Below are positions 35,229 to 44,250 of a DNA stretch of 64,000 bases, piece after piece (within the stretch, counting starts at the first letter, position 1; each line of letters starts with the position of its first letter). Both the position numbers and the translations under genes were made by a program. This stretch comes from Bacteroidetes bacterium ADurb.Bin013 (lineage in GTDB: Bacteria > Bacteroidota > Bacteroidia > Bacteroidales > UBA932): contig MWFB01000002.1 of NCBI GenBank assembly GCA_002071385.1, positions 1-64,000 of the forward strand, written 5' to 3'. Below the pieces are notes generated by a model, which was given only the letters and a program-made list of their open reading frames with translations, was not told where the DNA came from and made no database searches.

Positions 35229-36710
35229 ATGAAAAAGAGGAATATCATCATCTTGAGCTCTGTGGCCGTAGCCGCTATTGTCCTGGTCATAATTCTGGCG
35301 ACCGGTAATAAGGACGGTTACACACCCCTGGTAGTCAAGGCACAAAAAGGTCTTTTCGAGATTGTTGTAGCAACAACCGGAGAGCTGGAAGCAGAGAATA
35401 ACATTAAAATTGAAGGTCCGTCCGGGATGACCGCTCGTAACGTCCGTATAGGCGAAGTGAAGATCCAGGACCTGGTTGCGGAGGGAACTGTTGTCAGGCA
35501 GGGCGATTATGTGGCTACACTGGACAGGACATCAGCCGATAATTCACTTAAGGACCTGGAAGATGAATACGAAGCGCTGGTAGCAAAATATGATAGGACA
35601 CTGCTTGATACGTCCCTGACCCTGAAAGCCTTGCGCGATGATATAGAAAATCAGAAATTTAATATTGAAGAGGCCGAAATAGCCGTGGAACAATCCATTT
35701 ACGAACCACCAGCAACACAAAGGCAATATCGCAATAACCTGGAAAAAGCGTTGCGGTCCTATGAGCAGGCCCTCAACAATTATGATCTGAAAGTTGAACA
35801 GGCCCAGGCCAGCGTAAACGACGTATCCATAGAACTGAACAGGAAAAAGAGGCAATTGGAAGAACTTCGTTCAGTGCTCAAGGATTTTACCATTTATGCC
35901 CCAAGCGACGGGATGGTTATTTATTACAGGGACTGGAGCGGAGATAAGCGGCGTATTGGTTCATCAATAAGCGGATGGGACCTGGTGGTTGCCACTCTCC
36001 CCGATCTGAGCAATATGTTATCCAAAACATACGTCAACGAGATCGATATCGCCAAGGTAAAACCCGGACAAGAAGTTCGCATCGGGGTAGATGCTTTTCC
36101 CGAAAAAAGCTACACGGGATATGTTAAAGAAGTGTCGAATGTGGGGGAACAACTAAAGAATGCAGACGCCAAGGTTTTTGAAGTAGTAATCAAAGTAGAT
36201 GGCCAGGATGAGATCCTGCGCCCTGCCATGACCACCAGCAACCAGATTGTCACATCTTCCATGGATAGCGCCATTTTCATTCCGTCGGAAGCAATATTTG
36301 AAAGGGACAGCATCACTTATGTGTATACAACGGACGGGATACGCCAGATAGTTGTCAAGGGAGAATCCAACGAGAATTTCACAGTGATAGAACAGGGGCT
36401 GGCCGAAGGGGATGAACTGTACCTTTCCCTGCCTATGAATCCTTCCCGCTTTAAAGTCCAGGGAGAAGAGTACATCGCTGTCATCAAGCAAAGGATCATT
36501 GAAAAGGCCGAGGCGGAGAAGAGGAGAGCAGAGGAACAGGAATCAGTGCAGCAAAAACGCATGATGCGCGTCAACGGTCAGGGACAGCAGAATTTTACCC
36601 TGCCCGAAGGAGTTACCCTGCCGCAGGGGGTAAGACCACCACAAGGAGGAACCCCTCCTTCCGGCGGTCAACGCAGGGTGGTAATGCAGCCTTCAGGTAC
36701 TCAAAAGTAA
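35229..36710 (+). CDS. MacA-like periplasmic adaptor (HlyD family)
   Basis: A 493-residue membrane-fusion protein anchored by one N-terminal helix (about 6-26). A lipoyl/barrel half follows, then a coiled-coil hairpin (about 105-220, rich in Glu/Lys/Gln), the second lipoyl half (YAPSDGMVIYY) and beta-barrel domains. The C-terminal 60 residues are Glu/Arg- then Pro/Gln/Gly-rich and probably disordered. It should bridge an inner-membrane permease and a TolC channel. It stands first in a three-gene cluster, 12 bp before the permease. The substrate is unknown; MacAB-type systems move peptides, lipids or antibiotics. Confidence 0.82.
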   Translation: MKKRNIIILSSVAVAAIVLVIILATGNKDGYTPLVVKAQKGLFEIVVATTGELEAENNIKIEGPSGMTARNVRIGEVKIQDLVAEGTVVRQGDYVATLDRTSADNSLKDLEDEYEALVAKYDRTLLDTSLTLKALRDDIENQKFNIEEAEIAVEQSIYEPPATQRQYRNNLEKALRSYEQALNNYDLKVEQAQASVNDVSIELNRKKRQLEELRSVLKDFTIYAPSDGMVIYYRDWSGDKRRIGSSISGWDLVVATLPDLSNMLSKTYVNEIDIAKVKPGQEVRIGVDAFPEKSYTGYVKEVSNVGEQLKNADAKVFEVVIKVDGQDEILRPAMTTSNQIVTSSMDSAIFIPSEAIFERDSITYVYTTDGIRQIVVKGESNENFTVIEQGLAEGDELYLSLPMNPSRFKVQGEEYIAVIKQRIIEKAEAEKRRAEEQESVQQKRMMRVNGQGQQNFTLPEGVTLPQGVRPPQGGTPPSGGQRRVVMQPSGTQK

Positions 36711-36722
36711 GCATCCGTTCTT

Positions 36723-38177
36723 ATGAATATTTTTTTCATCCACAGATACATGCACGATATCCACATAGCCGTGGAATCCATCGTGCACAATAAGCTGAAG
36801 AGTTTCCTTACGGCTCTGGGGATCGTATTTGGTGTGGGGGCTGTGATCAGCATGATGGCCATAGGGAACGGAGCCCAGCAGGAAATACTGGATCAGATAG
36901 AAATGGTTGGGGTAAACAATATAGTTATCCTTCCTGCCACCGTTGAAGAAGTTGACGAGGAGTCAACAGGCACTTCGGCCAGTCAGACAAAAAAATTCTC
37001 TCCCGGATTGCAGCTTTCCGATGCATTGGCCATAAAGCAGGTGCTCCCTTCTGTAAAACACGTATCCCCCGAAGTAAGTGTCTTCACCTATATCACCTAT
37101 AACGGGATCAGGAAGCCGGCAAAAGTGCTTGGCATAACAAGCGAGTATTTTCAATTGTACAACATGGGGTTGGAAGCCGGAGAGTATTTTTCCATTGAAC
37201 AGGAGCTCAATTCCATGGCGGTGTGCCTGATAGGACATAATGTAAAAATCCGTTTCTTTCAACAGAATGACCCCATAGGCCAGTTCATTAAATTCGGAAA
37301 TAACTGGGTAAAGGTGATAGGTGTTTTGGAACAGAGCACTTCGGGTGCTTCCACGCCTAAGGAAGAGGCTGAATCATCCGGGACAGCATCTACTGCCAGG
37401 TCAGGATCCCTGGGTACTATCGGCTCTGAAAGCATGGGCATGCAAGGATACGACGACCAGGTATTCATCCCAATAAGGACCATGTTGCTCCGCCAGGAAA
37501 ACAGGGCGCTGGCAATAACCAATCCCGCATCAGCATCAGGAGGTTCAGTGGTTATGGCAGGAGGCGGAGGTCGCAGGCATATAGTGATTTCCAGCAACAC
37601 GTCGACTTCAGCCGGCAATACAAATTATCACCAGCTGGACAGGATCACTGTACAGGTAAACGATACTGACGAACTGACCTCGTCTCAGGAAGTCATTACC
37701 AGGATCCTGAAAAGACGCCACCAGGATGTTCCTGACTTTGAGGTTACTGTGCCCGAGCTGCTGCTCAAGCAGCAACAACGCACCAAGGATATTTTCAACA
37801 TTGTGCTGGGAGCCATCGCCGGGATCTCGCTCCTGGTGGGAGGCATCGGCATCATGAACATCATGTTCGCTTCGGTCATGGAACGGACAAAGGAAATCGG
37901 CACAAGGCTGGCCATTGGCGCAAAAAAAGCCGATGTGATAGCCCAGTTCCTCTCGGAAGCCATCCTGATAAGCGTGGCCGGAGGTGTGATTGGCGTGTTT
38001 GTGGGAGTCCTGTTGTCCTTTCTGATCCGGTCTTTCTTTGATATCACCACCATCATTTCATTTTCATCCATTGTCATTTCATTCGGCGTATCGGCTGCTG
38101 TAGGTGTGATATTCGGTTACTCCCCTGCCAAACGCGCAGCTGAACGCGATCCCATAGAATCTCTCAGATATGAATAA
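36723..38177 (+). CDS. MacB-like FtsX-type ABC permease without ATPase domain
   Basis: A 484-residue permease with the MacB arrangement: one membrane helix near 25-50, a long periplasmic domain (about 55-350, with a Ser/Gly-rich insertion near 215-300), and three C-terminal helices in the FtsX domain (about 355-380, 405-435, 440-470). The motif GGIGIMNIMFASVMERTKEIG before the last helices is diagnostic. No nucleotide-binding domain is fused and none is in the cluster, so the ATPase must come from elsewhere. A second ATG at 36,750 (MHDIHIAVES) may be the true start. It overlaps the tolC gene by 8 bp. Confidence 0.82.
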   Translation: MNIFFIHRYMHDIHIAVESIVHNKLKSFLTALGIVFGVGAVISMMAIGNGAQQEILDQIEMVGVNNIVILPATVEEVDEESTGTSASQTKKFSPGLQLSDALAIKQVLPSVKHVSPEVSVFTYITYNGIRKPAKVLGITSEYFQLYNMGLEAGEYFSIEQELNSMAVCLIGHNVKIRFFQQNDPIGQFIKFGNNWVKVIGVLEQSTSGASTPKEEAESSGTASTARSGSLGTIGSESMGMQGYDDQVFIPIRTMLLRQENRALAITNPASASGGSVVMAGGGGRRHIVISSNTSTSAGNTNYHQLDRITVQVNDTDELTSSQEVITRILKRRHQDVPDFEVTVPELLLKQQQRTKDIFNIVLGAIAGISLLVGGIGIMNIMFASVMERTKEIGTRLAIGAKKADVIAQFLSEAILISVAGGVIGVFVGVLLSFLIRSFFDITTIISFSSIVISFGVSAAVGVIFGYSPAKRAAERDPIESLRYE

Positions 38178-39735
38178 AATTATGAAGATCAATACCTGGT
38201 TTCTGACATGCATCATCTGCATGCTTTTCGCTGCCCCGGGCATATGGGCACAAACCAATCAGGAAACGGCAGATCCGGATTCGCAGGAGTACATCCTGTA
38301 TTCGTATAACCTGACACTGGAGGATGTACTGCACCTTGCCGCCACACAGTCCAATGAAGCCCTGAGGGCGAGGAACAGCTTCCAGGTAGGATACTGGCAA
38401 TACCGGTCGTACAGGGCAAATTTTTTACCCTCCCTGTCGTTTACTTCTCAATTGCCGGAATTTTCCCGCAAGATAGTGGACGTTCCCAGCATAGATCCTG
38501 CAACGGGAGAAGTGCGGCATGATTATTCCTCGGAATTCTACAATGTTTTCAGCGGCGGTCTGTCACTCCAGCAAAACCTGCCTACGGGAGGTTCGGTGAC
38601 CATCAGTTCATCGCTGCAGCGGGTTGACCGTTTCAGCGGATCTTTCAACAACCACCAGAGCACGGAATATCTTTCCACTGCACTAAATGTCAGGCTCAGG
38701 CAATCCATTTTCGGCGTTAATGAAATGAAGTGGGACCGCAAGATAGAGCCCCTTAAATATGAAGAAGCCAGGCGCACCTACATAGAAAACATGGAAAATG
38801 TGAACCAGAGGGCTATCCAGTATTTTTTCAATATGGCCATCGCACAGCAACGGCTTGCCATTGCCGAATTCAACCATGCCAACAACGACACGCTGTACAA
38901 TATTGCAGCAGGAAGGTATGAACTGGGCACCATTGGAGAAAACGACCTGCTCCAGTCCGAGCTGGCCTATCAGAATGCACTCTCGACCCTGAATGAAGAC
39001 AGGCTGAACCTTGAAGATGCAGAAAACCGTTTGCGTTCCTATCTTGGATTCAATGAGCGTGTGAAACTGAATATTGTCATACCGGAAAACGTTCCGGATG
39101 TTATCATGGATGTGGAACAGGTATTGCAGCTGGCTTTGGATAACAATCCCGATATGATCTCGTATGAGAGACAGCTGATCGAAGCCCAGAAGAATGTTGC
39201 CCAACAACGTGCCAACCGGGGATTCCAGGCCAACCTGAATGTCGCTTTCGGTCTGAACCAGCAGGCAACAGGGCTGCTAGATTCCTATAAAGATCCCAGG
39301 GACATGCAGACAGTCAGCATAGGACTGACGGTCCCCATACTTGACTGGGGGAGGGGCAAGGGTCTTGTGAAAATGGCCCTGAGCAACGAAGAACTGGTAC
39401 GGCGCCAAGTGGAGCAGTCAAGGCTGGATTTCATACAGGATATAAACCTCAATGTCCGTCAATTCAACATGCAGGAGCAGCAGTTCTTTATTGCGGCCAA
39501 AGCAGACACCATTGCACAGAAACGATATGACGTGGCCAAACAGCGCTACCTGATAGACAAGATAACGGTCACAGACATGAATAATGCCCAGCTTGACAGG
39601 GATCAGGCACGGGTTGGATATGTCCAGGCCTTGTTCAACTATTGGCGATACTATTACGAGCTCAGGAGTATTACCCAGTACGATTTTATCAACAACAGGC
39701 GGTTGGATGCGGATTTTGATTCCATCGTAGATTAG
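38170..39735 (+). CDS. TolC-family outer-membrane channel
   Basis: A 521-residue outer-membrane efflux protein with a cleavable signal peptide (about 1-27, ending GIWAQ). Two repeats of long amphipathic helices typical of TolC follow: the first half contains LHLAATQSNEALRARNSF and the second LQLALDNNPDMISYERQLIEAQKN. Polar Asn/Asp/Gln-rich heptads are seen throughout. It completes the adaptor-permease-channel set and overlaps the permease end by 8 bp. It would form the trimeric exit duct through the outer membrane. Confidence 0.85.
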   Translation: MNKIMKINTWFLTCIICMLFAAPGIWAQTNQETADPDSQEYILYSYNLTLEDVLHLAATQSNEALRARNSFQVGYWQYRSYRANFLPSLSFTSQLPEFSRKIVDVPSIDPATGEVRHDYSSEFYNVFSGGLSLQQNLPTGGSVTISSSLQRVDRFSGSFNNHQSTEYLSTALNVRLRQSIFGVNEMKWDRKIEPLKYEEARRTYIENMENVNQRAIQYFFNMAIAQQRLAIAEFNHANNDTLYNIAAGRYELGTIGENDLLQSELAYQNALSTLNEDRLNLEDAENRLRSYLGFNERVKLNIVIPENVPDVIMDVEQVLQLALDNNPDMISYERQLIEAQKNVAQQRANRGFQANLNVAFGLNQQATGLLDSYKDPRDMQTVSIGLTVPILDWGRGKGLVKMALSNEELVRRQVEQSRLDFIQDINLNVRQFNMQEQQFFIAAKADTIAQKRYDVAKQRYLIDKITVTDMNNAQLDRDQARVGYVQALFNYWRYYYELRSITQYDFINNRRLDADFDSIVD

Positions 39736-39750
39736 GAACCGTTTGTCAGA

Positions 39751-40869
39751 TTATACGTTCATGGTGTAGCACCTTCTGCGGCGGTGCTGCCGGTGTTCAA
39801 ACAGTTTCCACTGGCTCTGGATCTTGATGTTGTCTTCCAGCTCGGGACCGGTTTCAGCATACTCCACACCGGTTTTCATGGCGTTGATTATGCTGTTGTA
39901 TATGATAATGGCGTTTACTCCCCTGTTCTGGTAAGTGGGCCATACCCCTATGTGATACATATCCAGCACGCGAGACTGTCTGATATCCCGCATAATGCCT
40001 AACAAACCCAAGGGGAAGAGCCTGCCTTTGCCAAGACGCACACCCCGGCTGATAGAAGGAGCCATCAGGCCGTAGCCTATGATCTGACCGGCCTTGTTCT
40101 GGACAACGGTTATGTAATCCAGTTTGCATATGGACATGAGCAGGTTGGCAAAATCCATCAGCTGTTTTTCAGAAATGCGAACCACGCCGAACAATTCCGA
40201 AAATGCCTCATTCATGAGAGGAAGAGCTTCCCTGAAAACCGGTTTCAGGTCCTTCACCTTGTTGAACTTCCGAACGGAATAGCCGTACCGCTCCATTGCA
40301 CTCAGGGCAAGCCGTTCCAGCTCAGGATCCATTCGTTCAGGAAGCTTAACCTGGAATTCCAGCCAGTCCACCTTCTTTTGAAGGCCCAACCGTTCCATAT
40401 GTTCTATATAATATTGATAATTGTAGGTGGTTATATACATGTCCATTTCTTCGAATCCTTCTATGAGCATACCCATCTTGTCCATGTCGGAAAAGCCCAG
40501 CGGACCGACTATCTCTTTCATGTCAAGGAACATAGCCCATTCCCTGACTTTCTCCAGGAGCGCAGCAGAGACTTTATAATCGTCTATGAAATCAAAACGG
40601 GTAAAACGAAGTTGGCGCACATTCATCTTATAATTGTAGGCGTTGTTGAGAATGGCCGCTATTCTGCCTACGATCTCCCCGTCCCTGTATGCCAGGAACA
40701 TCTTGCAGGATGCATATTCAAAGGCAGCGTTCTTTTGGGGATTGAAATCCCTCATTTCCTCTGATATCAATGTCGGAACAAACCACGGATTATCCTTATA
40801 TAATTTGACAGGAAATGCAAAGAATTTTCTTTTATCCGATCCTGAAGTGATTTCTTTAACTGTAACCAT
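39751..40869 (-). CDS. GNAT-fold acetyltransferase-like protein
   Basis: A 372-residue soluble protein. The N-terminal region (FPVKLYKDNPWFVPTL, then KMFLAYRDGEIVGRIAAI) and the C-terminal region (DYITVVQNKAGQIIGYGLMAPS, then YHIGVWPTYQNRGVNAIII) look like two GNAT-type halves; the latter has a Q-x-R-G motif resembling an acetyl-CoA loop. No substrate can be given. The ATG at 40,869 (MVTVKEI) is preferred to an upstream one because a promoter box lies just before it. Proteins of this kind are widespread and uncharacterised in Bacteroidota. It is divergent from efp and convergent with the tolC gene. Confidence 0.62.
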   Translation of the reverse strand: MVTVKEITSGSDKRKFFAFPVKLYKDNPWFVPTLISEEMRDFNPQKNAAFEYASCKMFLAYRDGEIVGRIAAILNNAYNYKMNVRQLRFTRFDFIDDYKVSAALLEKVREWAMFLDMKEIVGPLGFSDMDKMGMLIEGFEEMDMYITTYNYQYYIEHMERLGLQKKVDWLEFQVKLPERMDPELERLALSAMERYGYSVRKFNKVKDLKPVFREALPLMNEAFSELFGVVRISEKQLMDFANLLMSICKLDYITVVQNKAGQIIGYGLMAPSISRGVRLGKGRLFPLGLLGIMRDIRQSRVLDMYHIGVWPTYQNRGVNAIIIYNSIINAMKTGVEYAETGPELEDNIKIQSQWKLFEHRQHRRRRCYTMNV

Positions 40870-40877
40870 AAGGGAAA

Positions 40878-40885
40878 CAAATTTA
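40878..40885 (-). promoter_or_regulatory. Minus-7 box of the acetyltransferase-like gene
   Basis: Minus-strand TAAATTTG ends 8 bp before the ATG at 40,869. Confidence 0.45.
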
Positions 40886-40896
40886 AAAAAATCACA

Positions 40897-40904
40897 TAAA
40901 TTTG
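40897..40904 (+). promoter_or_regulatory. Minus-7 box of efp
   Basis: TAAATTTG, facing efp, 31 bp before its ATG. It forms a divergent pair with the box at 40,878. Confidence 0.5.
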
Positions 40905-40935
40905 CGACATATATCAATTTTCATACTCATTTTTT

Positions 40936-41502
40936 ATGGCAACTACAGCAGACTTTAAAAACGGAATGTATATTTCTTTCAACGGAAAACCCTGTTCCAT
41001 AATATGGTTCCAGCATGTGAAGCCGGGTAAGGGCGGTGCGTTTGTAAAGACCAAACTTCGCAACCTGGAAAACGGACGGGTTCTGGAGAACACCTTCAAC
41101 GCCGGAGAAAAGGTGGAAACCATCCGTGTAGAAAGGCGTCCATACCAGTTCCTATATAAAGACGATATGGGATACAATTTCATGCACACAGAAACCTTTG
41201 AACAGATATCCCTGCAACCGGACCTGGTTGAGAATTCCGACCTGATGAAAGAAGGACAATATGTGGAAATGATGTTCCTGGCCGATGAAGAACGTGTGCT
41301 GACCTGTGAATTGCCTCCCTTTGTGGAAATGGAGATTACCTATACAGAACCGGCTGTCAAAGGTGATACGGCATCTACCAACGCCCTTAAGGCTGCCACC
41401 CTGGAAACAGGTGCCCAGATCATGGTCCCCCTGTTCATCAACCAGGGAGAACGTATCAAAGTGGACACCCGCACCCGTGGTTATTCAGAAAGGGTAAAAT
41501 GA
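40936..41502 (+). CDS. efp: Elongation factor P
   Basis: A 188-residue three-domain factor that rescues ribosomes stalled at polyproline. The KOW-like domain I has the exposed loop PGKGGAF with K32 at the position that is modified in many bacteria (K34 in E. coli). An OB domain follows, and the C-terminal domain ends with DTRTRGYSERVK, the family signature. Length is typical. It is followed after 6 bp by the transglutaminase lipoprotein gene. Confidence 0.96.
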   Translation: MATTADFKNGMYISFNGKPCSIIWFQHVKPGKGGAFVKTKLRNLENGRVLENTFNAGEKVETIRVERRPYQFLYKDDMGYNFMHTETFEQISLQPDLVENSDLMKEGQYVEMMFLADEERVLTCELPPFVEMEITYTEPAVKGDTASTNALKAATLETGAQIMVPLFINQGERIKVDTRTRGYSERVK

Positions 41503-41508
41503 TCCGGT

Positions 41509-42951
41509 ATGAGAAGATGGCCTGCCATGCTTGCGTTTCTGGTCCTTCTTTCCTGTCATACAGGAGTTGAGACACCAGATCCAGCCACAATAACCGACCT
41601 GATAGCCCGGGGCAACTTTGAAGAAGCAGAAAAAAAGATCCTGCTTTATACATCAACGTCATCCATGACTGCAGAAGAAAGACTCCACTGGTCATGGGAG
41701 ACAGAACGCATACACAGGATCAGTCTTGATTTCAACAAGACAGAAGAAGAAGCCCTTGAATACATCCGGCAGTACTTTCCGAAGGTAACCCCGCAACAAA
41801 TGTCAGACTGGGAAACATCCCGCGCGTTGGAATGCATGGTGATAAACGGGGAGAAACGTTATTTCTCCAGGGCTTTCAGAAACTTGTTCAGGATTGACAG
41901 TCTTTGCCTTGCCAGGTATGAAGAAATAAACGGCCCCGCAATAGACGCGAAAGCCCCCCTGCTCGAGGAACACCTGCCACGCATTGTGGAGCTTACCGGG
42001 AAAACAGGAGCTGTCATTGTAGAACCCCGGACTTTCACCATAACCTATACCCTGACTGTTCCGGCCAACACGGTTCCCGAGGGAGAAATCCTCTGCGTGT
42101 GGATGCCCCTTCCAAGAACGGATGTCCCCCGGCAAAACGGATTCAGGCTGCTTTCAGTCTCGGAACCGGATTATATCATATCCCCGGATTCCTACATCCA
42201 TAAATCCATCTACATGGAAAAACCGGCTGTGAAGGACCAGGACGCAGTGTTCACCTATTCATTCACATACACAGCCCGGGCACAGTACCACCATATTGAT
42301 GCCATAAAGGATGTGCTACCCTACGATACTCTCAGTCCCGAATGGAAGGAATACACAAAACAAGAGCTCCCGCACATCATCACTACCGGTCCTGTCGCGG
42401 AACTGGCAGAAAAAGTGGTAGGTGATGAAACAAACCCATTCCTGCGGTTACAGAAAATTTTCACCTACATAAGCCAGACGTATCCCTGGGCCGGAGCCAG
42501 GGAATACTCCACTATCGAAAGCATCCCGCTCTATGTCCTTGAAAACGGTCACGGCGATTGCGGCCAGGTCAGCCTGCTCTTCATTTCCATGTGCCGAAGC
42601 CTGGGAATTCCCGCCCGATGGGAAAGCGGCTGGATGCTGCACCCCGGTGAAATAAACCTTCATGACTGGGCCGAGGCCTACCTGGAAGGCATCGGGTGGA
42701 TCCCGGTTGACCAGTCATTCGGACTGCAGCAGGGACCTTTCCCGCTGTTCTATTCCAGCGGCATGGATTCCTACCGTATGGCGGTGAACAGGGGCACGGG
42801 AGGAGACTTCTTCCCGGCAAAAATCTATCCTCGCTCCGAAACAGTTGATTTCCAAAGAGGAGAAGTCGAGTGGCGTGGAGGAAATCTGTATTTCAACCAA
42901 TGGGATTACCAACTCATTTTACATCCTTTCGACCAACAGGGTATTCAATAA
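41509..42951 (+). CDS. Transglutaminase-like lipoprotein
   Basis: A 480-residue secreted lipoprotein (signal FLVLLSC, lipid Cys at 16). The C-terminal third is a transglutaminase-core domain with a full triad: C351 in GDCGQVSLLF, H385 in LHDWAEAY and D401 in WIPVDQSF. Such domains in bacteria often act as cysteine peptidases or amidases rather than crosslinkers. The part before it (about 165-300) is a beta-rich region frequently found with this domain. It is 6 bp after efp. Its 3' end overlaps the convergent M16 peptidase gene by 7 bp. The substrate is unknown. Confidence 0.8.
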   Translation: MRRWPAMLAFLVLLSCHTGVETPDPATITDLIARGNFEEAEKKILLYTSTSSMTAEERLHWSWETERIHRISLDFNKTEEEALEYIRQYFPKVTPQQMSDWETSRALECMVINGEKRYFSRAFRNLFRIDSLCLARYEEINGPAIDAKAPLLEEHLPRIVELTGKTGAVIVEPRTFTITYTLTVPANTVPEGEILCVWMPLPRTDVPRQNGFRLLSVSEPDYIISPDSYIHKSIYMEKPAVKDQDAVFTYSFTYTARAQYHHIDAIKDVLPYDTLSPEWKEYTKQELPHIITTGPVAELAEKVVGDETNPFLRLQKIFTYISQTYPWAGAREYSTIESIPLYVLENGHGDCGQVSLLFISMCRSLGIPARWESGWMLHPGEINLHDWAEAYLEGIGWIPVDQSFGLQQGPFPLFYSSGMDSYRMAVNRGTGGDFFPAKIYPRSETVDFQRGEVEWRGGNLYFNQWDYQLILHPFDQQGIQ

Positions 42952-44189
42952 TAGACCAGTGTGCTGCGCCGGGATGTGTCCCAGATTTCCCCGGCTGATT
43001 CCAGGATCTGGGAGGGAGTCACCGAGTCTATCAGCGACATCATTTCCCGGTGTGAGATAACCTTCCCGAAAGACAACAGGCTTTTACCCATGGAGAGGCA
43101 TTGTACTTCATGGTTGTCTTCTGTGACCGACATCTGTCCTGCCAGTTGTTTCTTGGCCCTGTCAAGCTGCAACGTTGTCAGGGAATCCTTTGCATACCTG
43201 CTGATGACTTTTTCTGTAAGTTCCCTGCAACGATCCAGGTTGGGCCTGTCGGTCCCAAAATAGATCCCTGCAAATCCCGTATCCATGTAGGGTGCATAGG
43301 AAGCTTCCACTGTATAAACCAGCCCGTATTTTTCTCTGAGCAGCATATTGAGGCGTGAGTTCGAGGCCGGTCCCCCGATCATGTTCATCAGAAGAACCAA
43401 CGGGACACGTTTTTTATGATGAAGGCCGTAAGCGGCAGCCCCTGTAAGGCAATGCGTCTGGTAAGTCCCCCTTTTTTCCGCCATATCAAACCGGTTGCTG
43501 TTTTCTAAAGGGTAGTGGTTGGCGGGAAGGCCGGCAGCAGCTGTGCTTTTCTGAGAAAACGCACCAGTGCCGAAATAATTCTCTGCCAGCAGGAGCGCCT
43601 TTTTCGGGGCAACGTTTCCTACAATGCTCACAGCCATTGTTCCGGGGAGGAAACGCTCCCCTACATATTGTTTCATGTGGCGGGAAGTGATTTTTTTCAA
43701 TTCTGCCGGTATGCCCAGGATGGGAGTGGCCATGGAGGTGCCCGAAAACAATTTTTCTTCAAAACTGTCATAGATCAGGTCCATGGGGGAATCCTTGTAG
43801 GATCTGATCTCATCCAGTATCACATCACGTTCCTTGGTCACCTCTGATTCCGGAAACACAGAATGAAACACCAGGTCTGACATCAGCTCCAGTGCTTTGC
43901 CCAGGTCTTCGCGCAGAACTGTAGCATGCAGCACCAGTTCTTCCTTGGTCGTAAAAGCATTTATCTCTCCGCCAAGCCTTTCCAGACGGTTGTTTATGTG
44001 GTATGATTTTCTGCGCAGTGTTCCCTTGAACAGCATGTGTTCGCAAAAATGGGCAAGACCGGCAAAGCCTGATGGTTCAAAACGTGTGCCGGCAAGGGTG
44101 CTCAATGCACAGTAACTCACAGGCGATGTGGTGGTAAGAACGGCGCATTGCATGCCGGAAGTTAAGGTAGTCACCATGACGGGGTCCAT
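42945..44189 (-). CDS. M16 family zinc metallopeptidase
   Basis: A 414-residue insulinase-type peptidase. The inverted zinc motif HxxEH is seen as HFCEHM, with the distal glutamate in ERDVILDEIRS. The second half is the inactive M16 partner domain (NMIGGPASNSRLNMLLREKYGLVYTV, motif shortened here). There is no signal peptide, so it should be cytoplasmic and act on small peptides. The ATG at 44,189 (MDPVMVTTL) is chosen; another lies at 44,177. It is divergent from dnaX and resembles the PqqL/YmxG-like processing peptidases found across Bacteroidota. Confidence 0.88.
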   Translation of the reverse strand: MDPVMVTTLTSGMQCAVLTTTSPVSYCALSTLAGTRFEPSGFAGLAHFCEHMLFKGTLRRKSYHINNRLERLGGEINAFTTKEELVLHATVLREDLGKALELMSDLVFHSVFPESEVTKERDVILDEIRSYKDSPMDLIYDSFEEKLFSGTSMATPILGIPAELKKITSRHMKQYVGERFLPGTMAVSIVGNVAPKKALLLAENYFGTGAFSQKSTAAAGLPANHYPLENSNRFDMAEKRGTYQTHCLTGAAAYGLHHKKRVPLVLLMNMIGGPASNSRLNMLLREKYGLVYTVEASYAPYMDTGFAGIYFGTDRPNLDRCRELTEKVISRYAKDSLTTLQLDRAKKQLAGQMSVTEDNHEVQCLSMGKSLLSFGKVISHREMMSLIDSVTPSQILESAGEIWDTSRRSTLVYY

Positions 44190-44236
44190 AGTCTTTTCAG
44201 CAATATAACAAGGCCGCAAAAATAGGGATTATTTTT

Positions 44237-44244
44237 TATCTTTG
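44237..44244 (+). promoter_or_regulatory. Minus-7 box of dnaX-lptB
   Basis: TATCTTTG lies 6 bp before the dnaX ATG at 44,251. No minus-33 element stands out. Confidence 0.45.
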
Positions 44245-44250
44245 TGCCCT

